From contig JAWUZG010000070.1 in NCBI GenBank assembly GCA_036785705.1, forward strand, positions 1,127,001-1,191,000: a stretch of 64,000 nucleotides of DNA, written 5' to 3'. A program made the translations under genes and the position numbers. Shown piece by piece: positions 28,201-40,200 of the stretch; position 1 is the stretch's first letter; each line of letters opens with the position of its first letter. Origin of the DNA: Acanthornis magna (lineage: Eukaryota > Chordata > Aves > Passeriformes > Acanthizidae). Under the pieces are notes generated by a model. It saw nothing but the letters and a program-made list of their open reading frames with translations, was not told the origin of the DNA and ran no database searches.

Positions 28201-31200
28201 TATATTAAACACTATCAACAAGCCAGAGGCGACAAGTCCCTGATGGGAGACAGAGGAAATGGTGGGGGGGAGGGAAAGGGGGAGGGAGAGAAAAACAGTT
28301 TGGTGGGAAGAGAGCCTAGAGGCAGCAGCCTGAGGGTATTCTCCTTTAGTTTCAGATGTTTCACAGGGAGGGAGGGAGGGGAACAGAAGATATATTTCTG
28401 GTCATGGAAGGAAAGAAAGATGTAGGGGGTATGTGTGGGTAGCTGAGAAAAGTGCAGCTAGAGATAATCAGAAGACTGGCAAGAAAAACAAGAAAGGATG
28501 AAAACAGCATCAAAAAAGATCAACCAAGTGAACATGACACTCAGAAAGACAAAGCAAGAAAAGCATACAGGGAGGAAGCAGAAGGGGCTATAGGATTTGC
28601 GGGTATGGAAGGGCCAACAAAAATGGTGTCAGTTCCAAGTAAGTAAAGGATAGGGAGAGTCTACACAGAAAAGCACTGGGTCCTACTGTGGGCAGGAAGC
28701 TGAGGAAGGCATCCGAGGGCCCTGCAGAGGCAGTTCTGTGGAGGCCCCCAGTACAGTAGGCAATAGCAGAACTCTGGCCATGCAGAAGCATCTCAAGTGT
28801 TCACAAACGCTTTCTTTCCTTGACACAGTGTAATACACTGGTACTTGAACTCCCAGCCAGCTATCAGTTCCTAGTAGAGAAAATTGGAATCTCCTCCGGC
28901 TTTGGATACATTCAAGACTCTTGAAATGTTTCCAGAGTCAAATGTGATGGTTTTCTCTTTCTTAGGGGTAATGGTCTGATCAGTGAGTGAAAGGAATCAT
29001 ACCTAGTGTCCTGTAAGCACAAGAACTGTTTTTTGAAAAGAAAGAAAAATGGCACCTAATAGAGGAAAATGTCATCATTTGATAAATGCAGAAATATTAG
29101 CTTTTAAAAATATTTTCCCTATGCAAATTAACTTACTGATTCTGTTGAAAGCTCAGAAATTGCTTGTGTATCGTATCACCCTTATGGCAAACTGAACCAT
29201 TAATTCAGTAAAACACCAATGCATACATCAACATCAGCTAGAACTAGCTCTGATTTTAGGGACTCTGCAGAGCTTCCAGACCCCACACTAACAGCCACTT
29301 GCCACGGGATGTGTTCCATGACCAGGCCTAAGGACACAAGGCACAGACAGCACTGATAACCAGCAGGTATGACACCCCTGTGGCTACCACTCCTGCTTAA
29401 GGCTGCGGAGTTTGCTGACAGTTCTCACTGAGCTTTCCTGCTAAGAGCTTTGTTACACGACCCAGGTGGGCCAAGTTTACCAGGGCACGGGCGTTGGGGT
29501 TGGCTCTCTTGTCCAGCAGGAGTTTGGTGACACGGTAGTGGCCACAGTGAGCGGCCACATGCAGGGCGGTCAGGTAGTCCAGTGTCACATCATCCACAGG
29601 AGCCTTGTGCTGCAGCAAGTGCTTGACACATTCCACGTGGTCCCCCTGGGCCGCCATGTGGAGTGGAGAGAGTCCATTCTGTGACAAAAGAAAACAGAAC
29701 AGCAGCTTCTAGTAAACTCCCACTTAGATCACGGCACATATAAGAAGGACTTTTGTTGTTGCGAGGTGCTGCTCAGTGGGCTTTGCTATTACACAGTATC
29801 TTCCCGCTCATTAGTTTCACCAAAGAGAGAGGATTTGTAGGAAATGCAGTAATTTTAGATGTGTGTTGTCCAGATGTGAGGAACAACATGGTGAAATACT
29901 TTTCCAAGTCTGAAATAGTCTATAAAAACAATTAGGAGAAACTGTCCTTGTTCTCTTCTACGAAGAACCAGAAGACATGTATCAGGAATCACCTCTCAGG
30001 AGTGACTGCTCCAGCTTTCCCGTCTCTGTGTCCTATGGTCTCAGGAAGCAACACAAGTGAAGTGCTGGCAGTAGTACTCCATATCATGTGTTTAGTCTGA
30101 TATTACAGAGAGGGGCGTAGAAGTGTATACTTCTCATATATTTGGAAAGGATAGTCCCTCATTATGTAAGAAAACCTTATTTTGGATCATTTTACCCATT
30201 AATACATCTCCTTTGGGAGGACAGATACATTCCTGTCATCTTCCTTGTCCTCTCAGTGACACTGAAAGTTCTGTGGGAGGTTACAGAGAGGTGTCCCATA
30301 CTCTAACAGGGCACACACACACACCTTGGTCCGTGCAAGCAGTGGGGCACCTCGCTCCAGGAGCAGCTCCACAACCTGGTCATGGCCACTTCTCGCAGCA
30401 CAGTGCAGTGGGGTGAGTCCATCCTTAAAGCAAAAGGAGAGAAAACAAATGAGCACATCCCCAGCTGTCCATCCTGGAACTGTGGGGAACAACCTTCCAG
30501 GAATGAAGCCCCACATGTGTGAAAAAGCTCCTTTTTTGACTCCTAACTGAAGCTGGCTCCACAGCATGAAGTTTCATCCCTGTTCTTCCTTGCATCAGTA
30601 AATGACACTCAGAGGTTACAGTTTGAGAGACAAAGCCTGTTGTGTGCTGAAATCTCTTATCAAAGAGGATAATGTGAGGATGCACTCTCTCCTCCCCTTC
30701 CCTCCTCTCTGCATGGCTTTGAGACTGCATTGCCTCTCCCTGGGTAACGCCTGCTGGGCTGAGGACTCTCCACAAATCAACCCTTGTCCTTTGACGCAGG
30801 GATGAAACAAGAAATGTTCATACTAGAAAATTTGCTCTAGAATTTTCTTCTGCTTTTAAACAGGCATCACGAGAAAGAAGATTTTAAAACAAGAGAAAAA
30901 GAGAGAAACGCACAGAAACAAATATTACATTTCTGAGACTGAGGGGTAAACAGAGAGCTAACTATTCTTTGCTAAAATTGCTGTGAGACCACCAACTCCA
31001 CAATAGTTTTTTCCATTGCAGAACACAATTCTGTACCAAAAGACTTGCTCAGGCTGCTATTAATGATCACAGCAGTCATAGCAAAAGATGCATTATCTTT
31101 TCCAAAAGATGGAATATTTGGACAGGATAATGAATTCTAGGTAGCTTTTGTACAGTTTGGACTTAATGCAAAAAATAAATATGAGGCTAGAAAAATGGCT

Positions 31201-34200
31201 GCGAAAGAATATTAGTGCTTAATGACAGAAAAAAGGTAATGAAGGACATGGAAAGCCAAGTTTTTGTCTCACTAGCCCTCAGTATTGTTCAAGCAAGCAC
31301 TCAGAGATGTCATTAACACTCACTCAACAGAGGTGGCTTTACAAAGGTGAAATGAGAATAGTTTTTGATCACAGGAAGAGCCTTCTCCCTTTGCAATATG
31401 CTGCTCATCTTGGATGACATTGATGCTGTTACTCTAAGGAGCTCACTGAAGAATCCACTAACAACTTGATTAAAGGGGGAATATACTGGCCTGAGCTATT
31501 CAGAAAATCAAAAAGGCAGCAAAACTGCAAAAACATGGCAATAAGTATGAGGTAGTGACCCTGCTTCATACACACATACACAGATGGACTATCTTTCTTG
31601 CTGGGGTTGGAGGATATACCACTGTCTTTTCACTTCTACTACTAACATTTTTAAATTAAAAGTAGCTCTATACTACTCTAGACAAAGTGCCATTGCAATT
31701 GCAACCTCTTTTCAGCAAACACAGCCCTGTAACACCCTGTTCCAAGAAGCAGAGCCTCCCTCATGCCCAGTTTCCAAAGCACAGAGCCCTTTCCAAGTGA
31801 GCAGCACCACAAAGCTCCACTGCTGCAAGGAGCTGAAGTCTGCAGGAGGAATTTTTCTCCCCTACTCATCATCTACTTTTCCCAGAGGCTTTTGAGACAC
31901 ATGTGACAGGGTTAGGTGTGCCTTGGTGCTCACTGTCTCACAGGCATCCCTAAATCCCAGGGAAGCTTTGCCATGAAATTCAACAGATGCAAGATCAAAC
32001 CCAAAACCAGAGCTTGCAGCCCTCAGCACCTGCCAGATAAGGGGTCAGAGTGAAGAATTGGGTGTAACTACCTTACTTGTTTTTTTAATATACTGAAACT
32101 TCACAGTCCTCCAAAGCAAGTCTTTCTATGAACTACTGAGGCATGTTATCATCTTGTGGCCAGAGGAATTCATACAGATAACTCCCATTGGTTTTACTAA
32201 GGTGAGAATTTATCTCAAGTGCATTTCCGGGGAAGGTATTTATTTGGTATTTTTTTCCAGTTTCTGGCCTCTTGTGCTCTACATTTTTAATCAATGTGGG
32301 AGGTTCACTTTCCCCATCTGCGTGGTGGCTTTGATGTTACCCTATTTACTAAAACAGCAAAAAAGGAGAATTGTGTGAAGCCTTGAAAAAAAGCAGGACA
32401 AATCCCAAGAAGGAGAAAGGGAAAAAAAATACAAGCTAAGAAGCACACCAACTCCCCAAGAAAGTCTGTCTAAAACAAAAACAAAACCAAAACAAAACAA
32501 AACAACAAAAAAAACCTAAGAAATTTTAAAACCTTATTTCTTCTTTGTTCTTATCTAAAATTCCCTTTAAAAGCAGAGATAGAAATTTGCTACTTATCCT
32601 ATTCTACCCTGCCATAGCTGTTTTGAGGACATCCCACAGAACCCTCTTCCCTTTCCACTTTCTGCTCTGAGGAAAACAGCATGTAAGTTTTAAAATTATT
32701 GTATCTTTAGTACTATAAAATCTTTTGCTTATAGGTTTTGTTCAAGGCTAAGGGAAGTTGCAAAGAGATAGCTGTTTTAGTAGAAGAATTAGTACAGAAA
32801 ACAATGAGGACAAGCTGACATGAGCCAGCATGAAGAGACACAGTGGTGTACCAAATTAATCCTTTTTTTGCACCATTAGCTATTTGCAGTGAGCCTCAGT
32901 GCTCTCAAATTGACTGCAGAAGTTTGCCTAAGTACTTTTTTAATCATTCCTTTCCTAACTGAAGAACATCTAGTGACCAATATATCAGGCACATCATTTG
33001 ACACGACATCCAACCCTGGGTCAGAAGGACACAGACTTTGAAGCACAAATAATGGATATCCCATAAACACAAAGGCTGCCATGCCAGGAGACAAGAAATT
33101 CAGCAATTTTATGTTTAAAGAAGTTCAACATTTATCTCCTCACCCCAGATTCTGTGGCATGAAGAGTTAAATGTTTTCATATCCCCAGTGACATTCCACA
33201 CCTGGTATTCTGCTGTTCCCATAGGTTGTACTCTCCCCAACTCATGCTCTACAATGTAACTAACAGCTGGGTCACCCTTAGAAATGACAATACAATCCCC
33301 TCTGTATGCACAGAAGCCAGGAAATTCCATCACTCCTAATTCCCTCTTAAATGGGTCTCAAAAGATAAGGTAAACGTGTGCCTTTTTTTCCTTGAAGATC
33401 AATCACTGGTCATTTTTTAACCTGCAAAATTAATTCTGGATTCTGTGCATGACTCCTAACTGTAGGGCTTAGGAAGATGAATTACTGGGTCATTTCACAA
33501 ATGCTTTCCTTCAGCTTACCGGAGACACTGAGACAAAAAGAAGCTGTGCTTATGAGGGATTTTTAATGGGAAATTACGTGGGCAGCACCTTCACAGGACA
33601 GTTGCTCACATTCAGTGCTCATTCGACCAAAAACTGCTGATAGACATGAACAAAGGCCAAATTATCAAAGAACTATTCTAAACTGCAGCTGCACGTTCTC
33701 ATTTTTATAAGGGTGAAGTGAAATTTTAGTATTCCGTATGTCAAACGTGCAAAATTGTCTAAATTTTCTCAACAAAGCTTTTTTAATTTGTTCATTTTTC
33801 ATTATGACTAAACCTCATCTCTTTAAAAATGAACGAGGCGAGTCTCCCTCTTGCTCTAAGCTCTTGGCATAATTAAATATGCTGTAAAGTATTCCTCCAG
33901 GTCTGCCATTCACAGTACAAATTTGAAAAATACTGCAAAAAATATACCATGTACTTAATTGAGTATTAAGATAGTAACATAAATAACTCCATATAATAGT
34001 CATTATCTATGTAACTTGCCTAGACAATCCACACAACACCCCTTCCCACTCCCTTGTAAACATTATATGAAGCCACTGAATTTTTTATAGGAAATATCTG
34101 CATTGTGGTTAGATATTTATAATCTGACATGGCTTTATGAACAGCAAAAGCTGCCAATGAATTATTAGTGTCCTGTGCATGTAGGAAGATGAGGAGAAAA

Positions 34201-37200
34201 TGTCACAGCAGCACTACTGCAGGAAGAAGCACTGTACAGAGCACGGTGCCAAGGCAGGGCCAGGATCCTGTTACAATGGTTACCACTCCCACGTGGAAAT
34301 AGCAGAGCCAAGCCTATTTCGTCAGGATGCAGGTCTACAAAAGGAGGTATTGTTACAAATAAATCCCAACAGGTTTCCAGAATGAGTGTTAAGGGGTGTC
34401 TGAAGCACATTCCCCACAAAAAACCCAACCCAAAACAAACCATACCGATCTGAGTTCCGCTGCCCACGGTTTCCTTCCTTTTGTTTTCCCATTGGTATTG
34501 CTCATCTCCACGACTGACCTGGCACTTCTTTCAGCTCCAGCTGAGCCTCCTCCTTTCTGTGGCCCTTCTCCAACCCAAATGGTGCGGCAGACCTCATCCC
34601 ACCATTCCCACGCCTATCCCCACTCCAGCTCCAGCTGCCACACTCCTGGCACACCACATGCTTACTTTCCCACACAATAAGCTTTCCTTTCCAAGACTAG
34701 ATGCTCTCTTTCATTCCACGGATTTTTTTCAACTGTAAATATTCTGGATGAAAGCCTGCAAGAGGAGTCTAAAGAAAAGTCCCAGAGCAAGAAAAATCTC
34801 ATTTCAATGTTGGCAAGATTGAATACAAAGAACACAAAATGTGTGACAACTTCACTGGCTGGGACAGGTGAAAGTGTTCCTCCCCCCTTAGAAGGGTGTT
34901 TATATACTCCCACAAAAATGGAAATTCCAGCAAGGTGATAAAAGCCTGTGAATAACGCTGTATTTTAAAAGCAAAAAAGCCTCATATTCTTGTTCTTTTT
35001 TTTCCTCATACAATTTATAGAGAGAGATGACAAAAATAGAGATAATACAAAAACTGCATTCAGAAAGACTATTCCTAAAACTCTGTAATAGTCAGCAACA
35101 TTTCTGTATTCTGAAGGTACATACTGTTATGATTCCATTATACAAGGACTTGTTTTTAATAGAAATATATGCATTTTGACTCTACTAAAATTGCTTTTAA
35201 ATGCTGACAATAATCCTCCCTGTAACAATCCTTAGTGTGTTCCAGGAAGGCTGCAAATGCTTTCCTTCCATCAAAGCAAAAACTGGTAATTGCCATGCTA
35301 CCCTTGATCACGTGACATCGAATTAATCATAAATTAAACATTCCACCATCTTTCAGAGAACAAGTTTCTGCACAATTTTTCTAACCCCTTAACTCTAACT
35401 AACCATCAGAAGTTGGCACAGGTCAGAATTTTGGCCAAATATTAAAATTTTAAATAAAATTATGTCACTGAAATTCTTACTTACGTAAACACATAGAGAA
35501 TACAGGTTTGAGTAAAATTTTTGACATTAAATATTTTAGTATATGAAATTTTACCCATTAATTGTTTCGTGAACAAAACTCAAGGTAAGGCTTGTATGTA
35601 AAAGGAAGTTGCAAAACATATACCAAATATTATGTAATAATATATGTTAAAACAATATTATAATATTGTATTATCATAAAATATCTATTTTAAACATTAT
35701 TTTCAATATTATAAAATATTATAATACTATCTCTAACAGACAGTACTAATAAAAGTATCCTATTATTATAGTTGACCATGGAGTTTCCATTTCTGCTTTG
35801 GATACAGCATAAAAGAGAAATTAAATTTCATGTTTTAAAAACTTAGTTAGTGTTTAGTTGAGAAAAAATAGCAGAACTTGCCAAATAAATAAGTAAAATA
35901 TTATTTTAAAATATGTAATTGTGTCAAGAGATTTACCAGCAATTCTACACTTCTATGGCCTTGTGAGAAATGCCAAAAAATTTCAGCAAATGCATTCTGA
36001 AATGTATAGAAAATAAAATTACTAATTCCTGCAGAAAGCAGGGCTTTCCACTGATATACCACATTAACTGTGGAACAGCAGGACACATACATCATTTGCT
36101 CCCTTTGAAGAATGTGCATTTTAATTTGTATTTTTAGACAACACAGGGGCTCTTAAAGAATCATTCCAATGGAACATTTTCAAACATAGAAAGCTTTCAC
36201 AGATTAACTTTGCAAAACTGGAGTACTGAAGCTCATCTGCAATCCGCTAAAATAAGTTTTTGCATCCTAATTTATGCAGCATCAGATGTCATGTAACAAA
36301 GCAAGCTAAATATAAACATAATGAAAGCAGCGAGGACTTTTTTAACTAAAGAGCTTATTCTGATGTGGTGTGGAGCACAAGAACTTGGCAGTGAGACATC
36401 CTAGTATATTTAATTCCCCTGTTTGGCATTGACTGTGACCTACTGGAAGAAGGCAGGTGTTCCTGGGAAGCAAAGGGAAGGCAGCAAGGTGTGTTAGTAC
36501 CGCAGCAGGGCAGGCGGGGTCTGCCCTCCCATGGACAGAGCACATGCAACACCTCCCCCGCCTCCTCCACACCCTAGGGACTCACAGCCAGAGCCAGGCA
36601 CTGAGGCGTGTGGACAGAGCACAGGGAGAAGAGAGAGACACCGAGACAACATAAACAGCTGACACAAAGACACGGACAGCAAAACCAAAACTCTGGAATC
36701 TTCCCCACCATGAGGCGCACGCCGCCGACCGCCAGCCTCCAGCAGGGAGGAGGCGGAAGGTGACAGCGAGAGGAAGCTGCGGAGCCTGTGCAAGCTGCGA
36801 TACGTGTGCCTGAGGATACCTGTATGGGTTTGCAGGGATATCTTTGTGCAGACGCTTTCAGCCCATGCAGCAGCTGACAAAGGGCAGGGAGCCAAGACAA
36901 TGAGAAGACTCTAAAATTGGCCCCTCCCACCTGCATTGGGCAAATCCTGTTCTCTCAGATTCATTCACAACGGCGCTCAACCTTTGCGAGTGAGCGGGGA
37001 AGGGAAAACGCCTTGACCTCTTGAAAAGCAAAACATCCCTTATAATCATCTGTGTCAACTGGTCTAGAACAGTATCTAAATACTGAGCAGGAAATAGGTA
37101 TCATTCCATGGGCCAAATGGACTATTTCTGTATGATATGCTTAGGAGCATGTGGAATATCCAGACTGCAGTGTATTACTACCATTTCATGCCTCTTTTCC

Positions 37201-40200
37201 ATGAGGTTTTAGTCTTTGTTGTGGAAAATGTGAGCAGGGATGATTTGCTGCACACCTGCTTGAGAGGCAGCTTTTTCCATCAGCAGTGGTTTTAAAAACA
37301 TAATAAAAATAGCAAGACATCATTTCATAAATAATCAGAAACCAAAATCACAATCACACATAGAGTTCACAATAATCATGACTGTCTTCAGAGTCATCAT
37401 TTATGAAGCAATAAATGGTTGATGTAATTAATATCCAAGTAACTGCAGAGGTTGAATCAACCCAAGGGTAGCTGACTGCAATATCTTCTACCTTCCTTTC
37501 TTGTTAAACAGTAACTCTCGTGTTCAGCTCTAAACTTTGTGCTCTAAAATACTCTTGATCACTTAGGCCTGTAATTTTGCAGAGCAGCTGCTTGAAAACC
37601 AGCAGCTCCCAAGAACGAGCCCTGCGCAGCTCAGTCTGAATAAATGACCGTGTTTTCTGAATAAATGACCAGGTCACTACAAATTCCCATTTGAAATAAT
37701 TAACCTTGCCCATATAAAATGATGGGTTTTTCTTTTGCCCTGAATGATTGAGAAATCACCCATAAATAGAGGGCAGAGTGATGATGTGACATTTCAATCG
37801 GACAAGTGGGAGGACGAAACCAGTGAGAGTCACAAAATTAGTATCCCATGGTTTGTTTGGGGAAGAGGCTGCTGGCACTGAGTAAGTTACTTTTCCCTGT
37901 ATCAGCCCTCCAATAAAAATGGACTGAGCCCACTACTGCAGCTTCCACAGGCCATACTGTAACTGGCACAGACATTTAGGAGTCAGGGGACTGAAAGGCT
38001 AGGCTGAGTCCAGACCTGCCATTTCTACTGCTGTGCATCACACATGGTCTTGTGTCATGTAACATTGGACCAACTAACAGGCTTATTCCCTAAAAACCAT
38101 CAGTTTCATTAGCTTTTTCTTGTATGATGTAGGCAGGTTATACAGGAGACTAAAGGAAACAGTATTTCTGCCTCCTACTATCATCCACACCAGCTGTTCT
38201 TTAGTCTGGTAACATAGAAAACAGTCTACATGAAACAAACAAACCCCAAAAGCAAGCAAGGAAAAAATCCCAGTCCATTCCCCAGAAGGGACAATATCAT
38301 ATTCAGGGAATAGAAAGACTCACCCTGGTTTTGGCATCGATCTGCCCTCCGCGATCCAACAAGAGCTTCACCATGTTTGTGTTTCCCCTTTTGGAAGCCA
38401 CATGCAGTGGGGTGATTCCATTCTACACCATGAAAAGAACAAACAATGAGCTGGATGGATCTGAACGTGTGCAATGGGGGTGAACTTGGGTTTGGATCAC
38501 AAGAAATGAGACCGTCACATCATAGAGAATAAACAAGAATGTACTAGAGCATCAGAGCTAGGCACACACCATATAAGCTAGAGTTAGTAATTCCTTCCTA
38601 AAAAAGATTCCTTCTCCATTGTTTTGGGGTCCTTGAATCAAGGAAGCAGCGCATCTGCCCAAGCAGCAAACATTGCAGCCCCAGGGCCAGACAAATACAC
38701 AAACATGTATCAGAGTCCCAATGAGCCAATAGTCACAAAACACTGATGCGTTTAAATCACTGCAACGTACACAGAGGACACAAATGCGTCACTCCTACAC
38801 CAAGGAACCTTCTTGTGTACTGCCAAGAGTATAAAGGAGTAGTAGGCTGTGTAGGCTGAAAGTCCTTGAAAACACTTTGGGTGAGGCAAGAGGTAATAAT
38901 AGCAGCTGCTCCAGATTGGAAACAGGAGGGAATCAGTCTGGAAGGCAGAATCCTGAAGTAATTCGAAGTGTGTCTGGCAAAATTAAACAGCAAACTTCTG
39001 ACCTGGGAGCTGGGTTGAGACTACCAGAGGTTTTCACTTCAAACTACGTAACATACAACAGCAAAGAGCCTGTAGTATGCAGCTCTGCAGTTGTTTACAT
39101 AAAAGAGTAGTAATGATTAATCTGTACTTTTATTGCTGCATTTATATAACGGCAATAAACGCTACTTTCAATTTTTAAAATACATTTATATGTGAAAACA
39201 TCAAATTAAAGTGGTATAGCAAATATTGAATACCGAAAAAGCCAATCAATCCTACATCTATTTCCAGAGTACTTCTAACAAATAGAAAAGCCAAAGGGAG
39301 CGGACACATTATGAGAGTATCAGCTTTCTAAAGCTGGCCAAAGGATCCTGCTTCCTCCAGCTGGGAATACTGACTGTTACACAACTCCTAAGGCCTCCAG
39401 TGCATTGCACAGCGACAACCTTTCAGAATTACTGCAAGAGACATCTTTGACCCCAGCAGAGCTTCAGCATTACTTTGCTCCTTACTTGACTCAGCCCTTG
39501 ACTAAGAGTTACCAAAGAAACCCTCCCATTTCTGCAGGCCACTAGCAGTCAGAAGATGAAGGGGTGAGGCCGTACCCTTGCTGTGAAGTCGACGGCAGCT
39601 CCGCGGTTCAGCAGCAGTGTGGCCACATTGACGTTTCCATAATGTGCAGCGATGTGCAAAGGGGTAAAGCCACTCTACAAAGGGAAACAGCCCTCGTTAT
39701 GGAAATCTTCTTATACAAGATCACCAATTTAACTAGAACTTGATGTTAAAAATGCTGGCCAGCAAATGCATCTTGCCAGTTTTATTGAGTCCATGCCCAA
39801 CTACATTACAGCACAGCGTTTCAGGCAGAGAGGCCAGTTTTCAGGTGGGAGATTATCAAAAGTGTGTTATTCGTTCATTCTCCAACTCAGTCTCCTGCAT
39901 AAGTGGCCAAGAAGAGTAGTTTTTGTCACAGAAAATATTAATATATTAGCCATCCTTAAAGAAAATAAAGCAAGTTTCCTTATTACCATTTGGAAGCAAC
40001 ATGGGTCTTTTGGGCTGCATCTGTTTACTGGGGTTGGATAAATGACCACAAAAGTTGCTGGACTCTTATTTTACTTCTCTTAGAAACAGAAATATGAACA
40101 ACAAACTTCCTTCTGTTTTGGATTTTTGTTTGTTTGTTTTTGTTTTTCTGAAAACAGCAATTATTCAAAATGTAATTAAAGAGTTTGGTTTACATGAGAA

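Larger units (their letters stand above)
26660..29480 (-). other. ANK2: ANK2 intron, 2.8 kb, between repeats 12 and 11
   Basis: Holds a minus-strand CR1 fragment (27070-27325) and a purine-rich tract with two G-quadruplex-type motifs (28264-28381). The remainder is AT-rich without recognised elements. Confidence 0.8.
30424..38323 (-). other. ANK2: ANK2 intron, 7.9 kb, between repeats 9 and 8
   Basis: Contains an A-rich run of AAAAC type (32471-32514), an AT-rich palindromic block (about 35430-35770), a CpG-enriched patch (36530-36860) and a 21-bp tandem duplication (37635-37670). No exon and no CR1 copy recognised; the rest appears to be unique intron sequence. Confidence 0.8.

Noticed and set aside
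32876..33333. Two adjacent minus-strand open frames
   Set aside because: Considered as a possible decayed retroelement, but no motif could be identified.
36494..36936. Overlapping open frames of 120-133 codons in the CpG patch
   Set aside because: Stop codons are rare in GC-rich sequence; no homology recognised. The patch itself is kept as a low-confidence feature.
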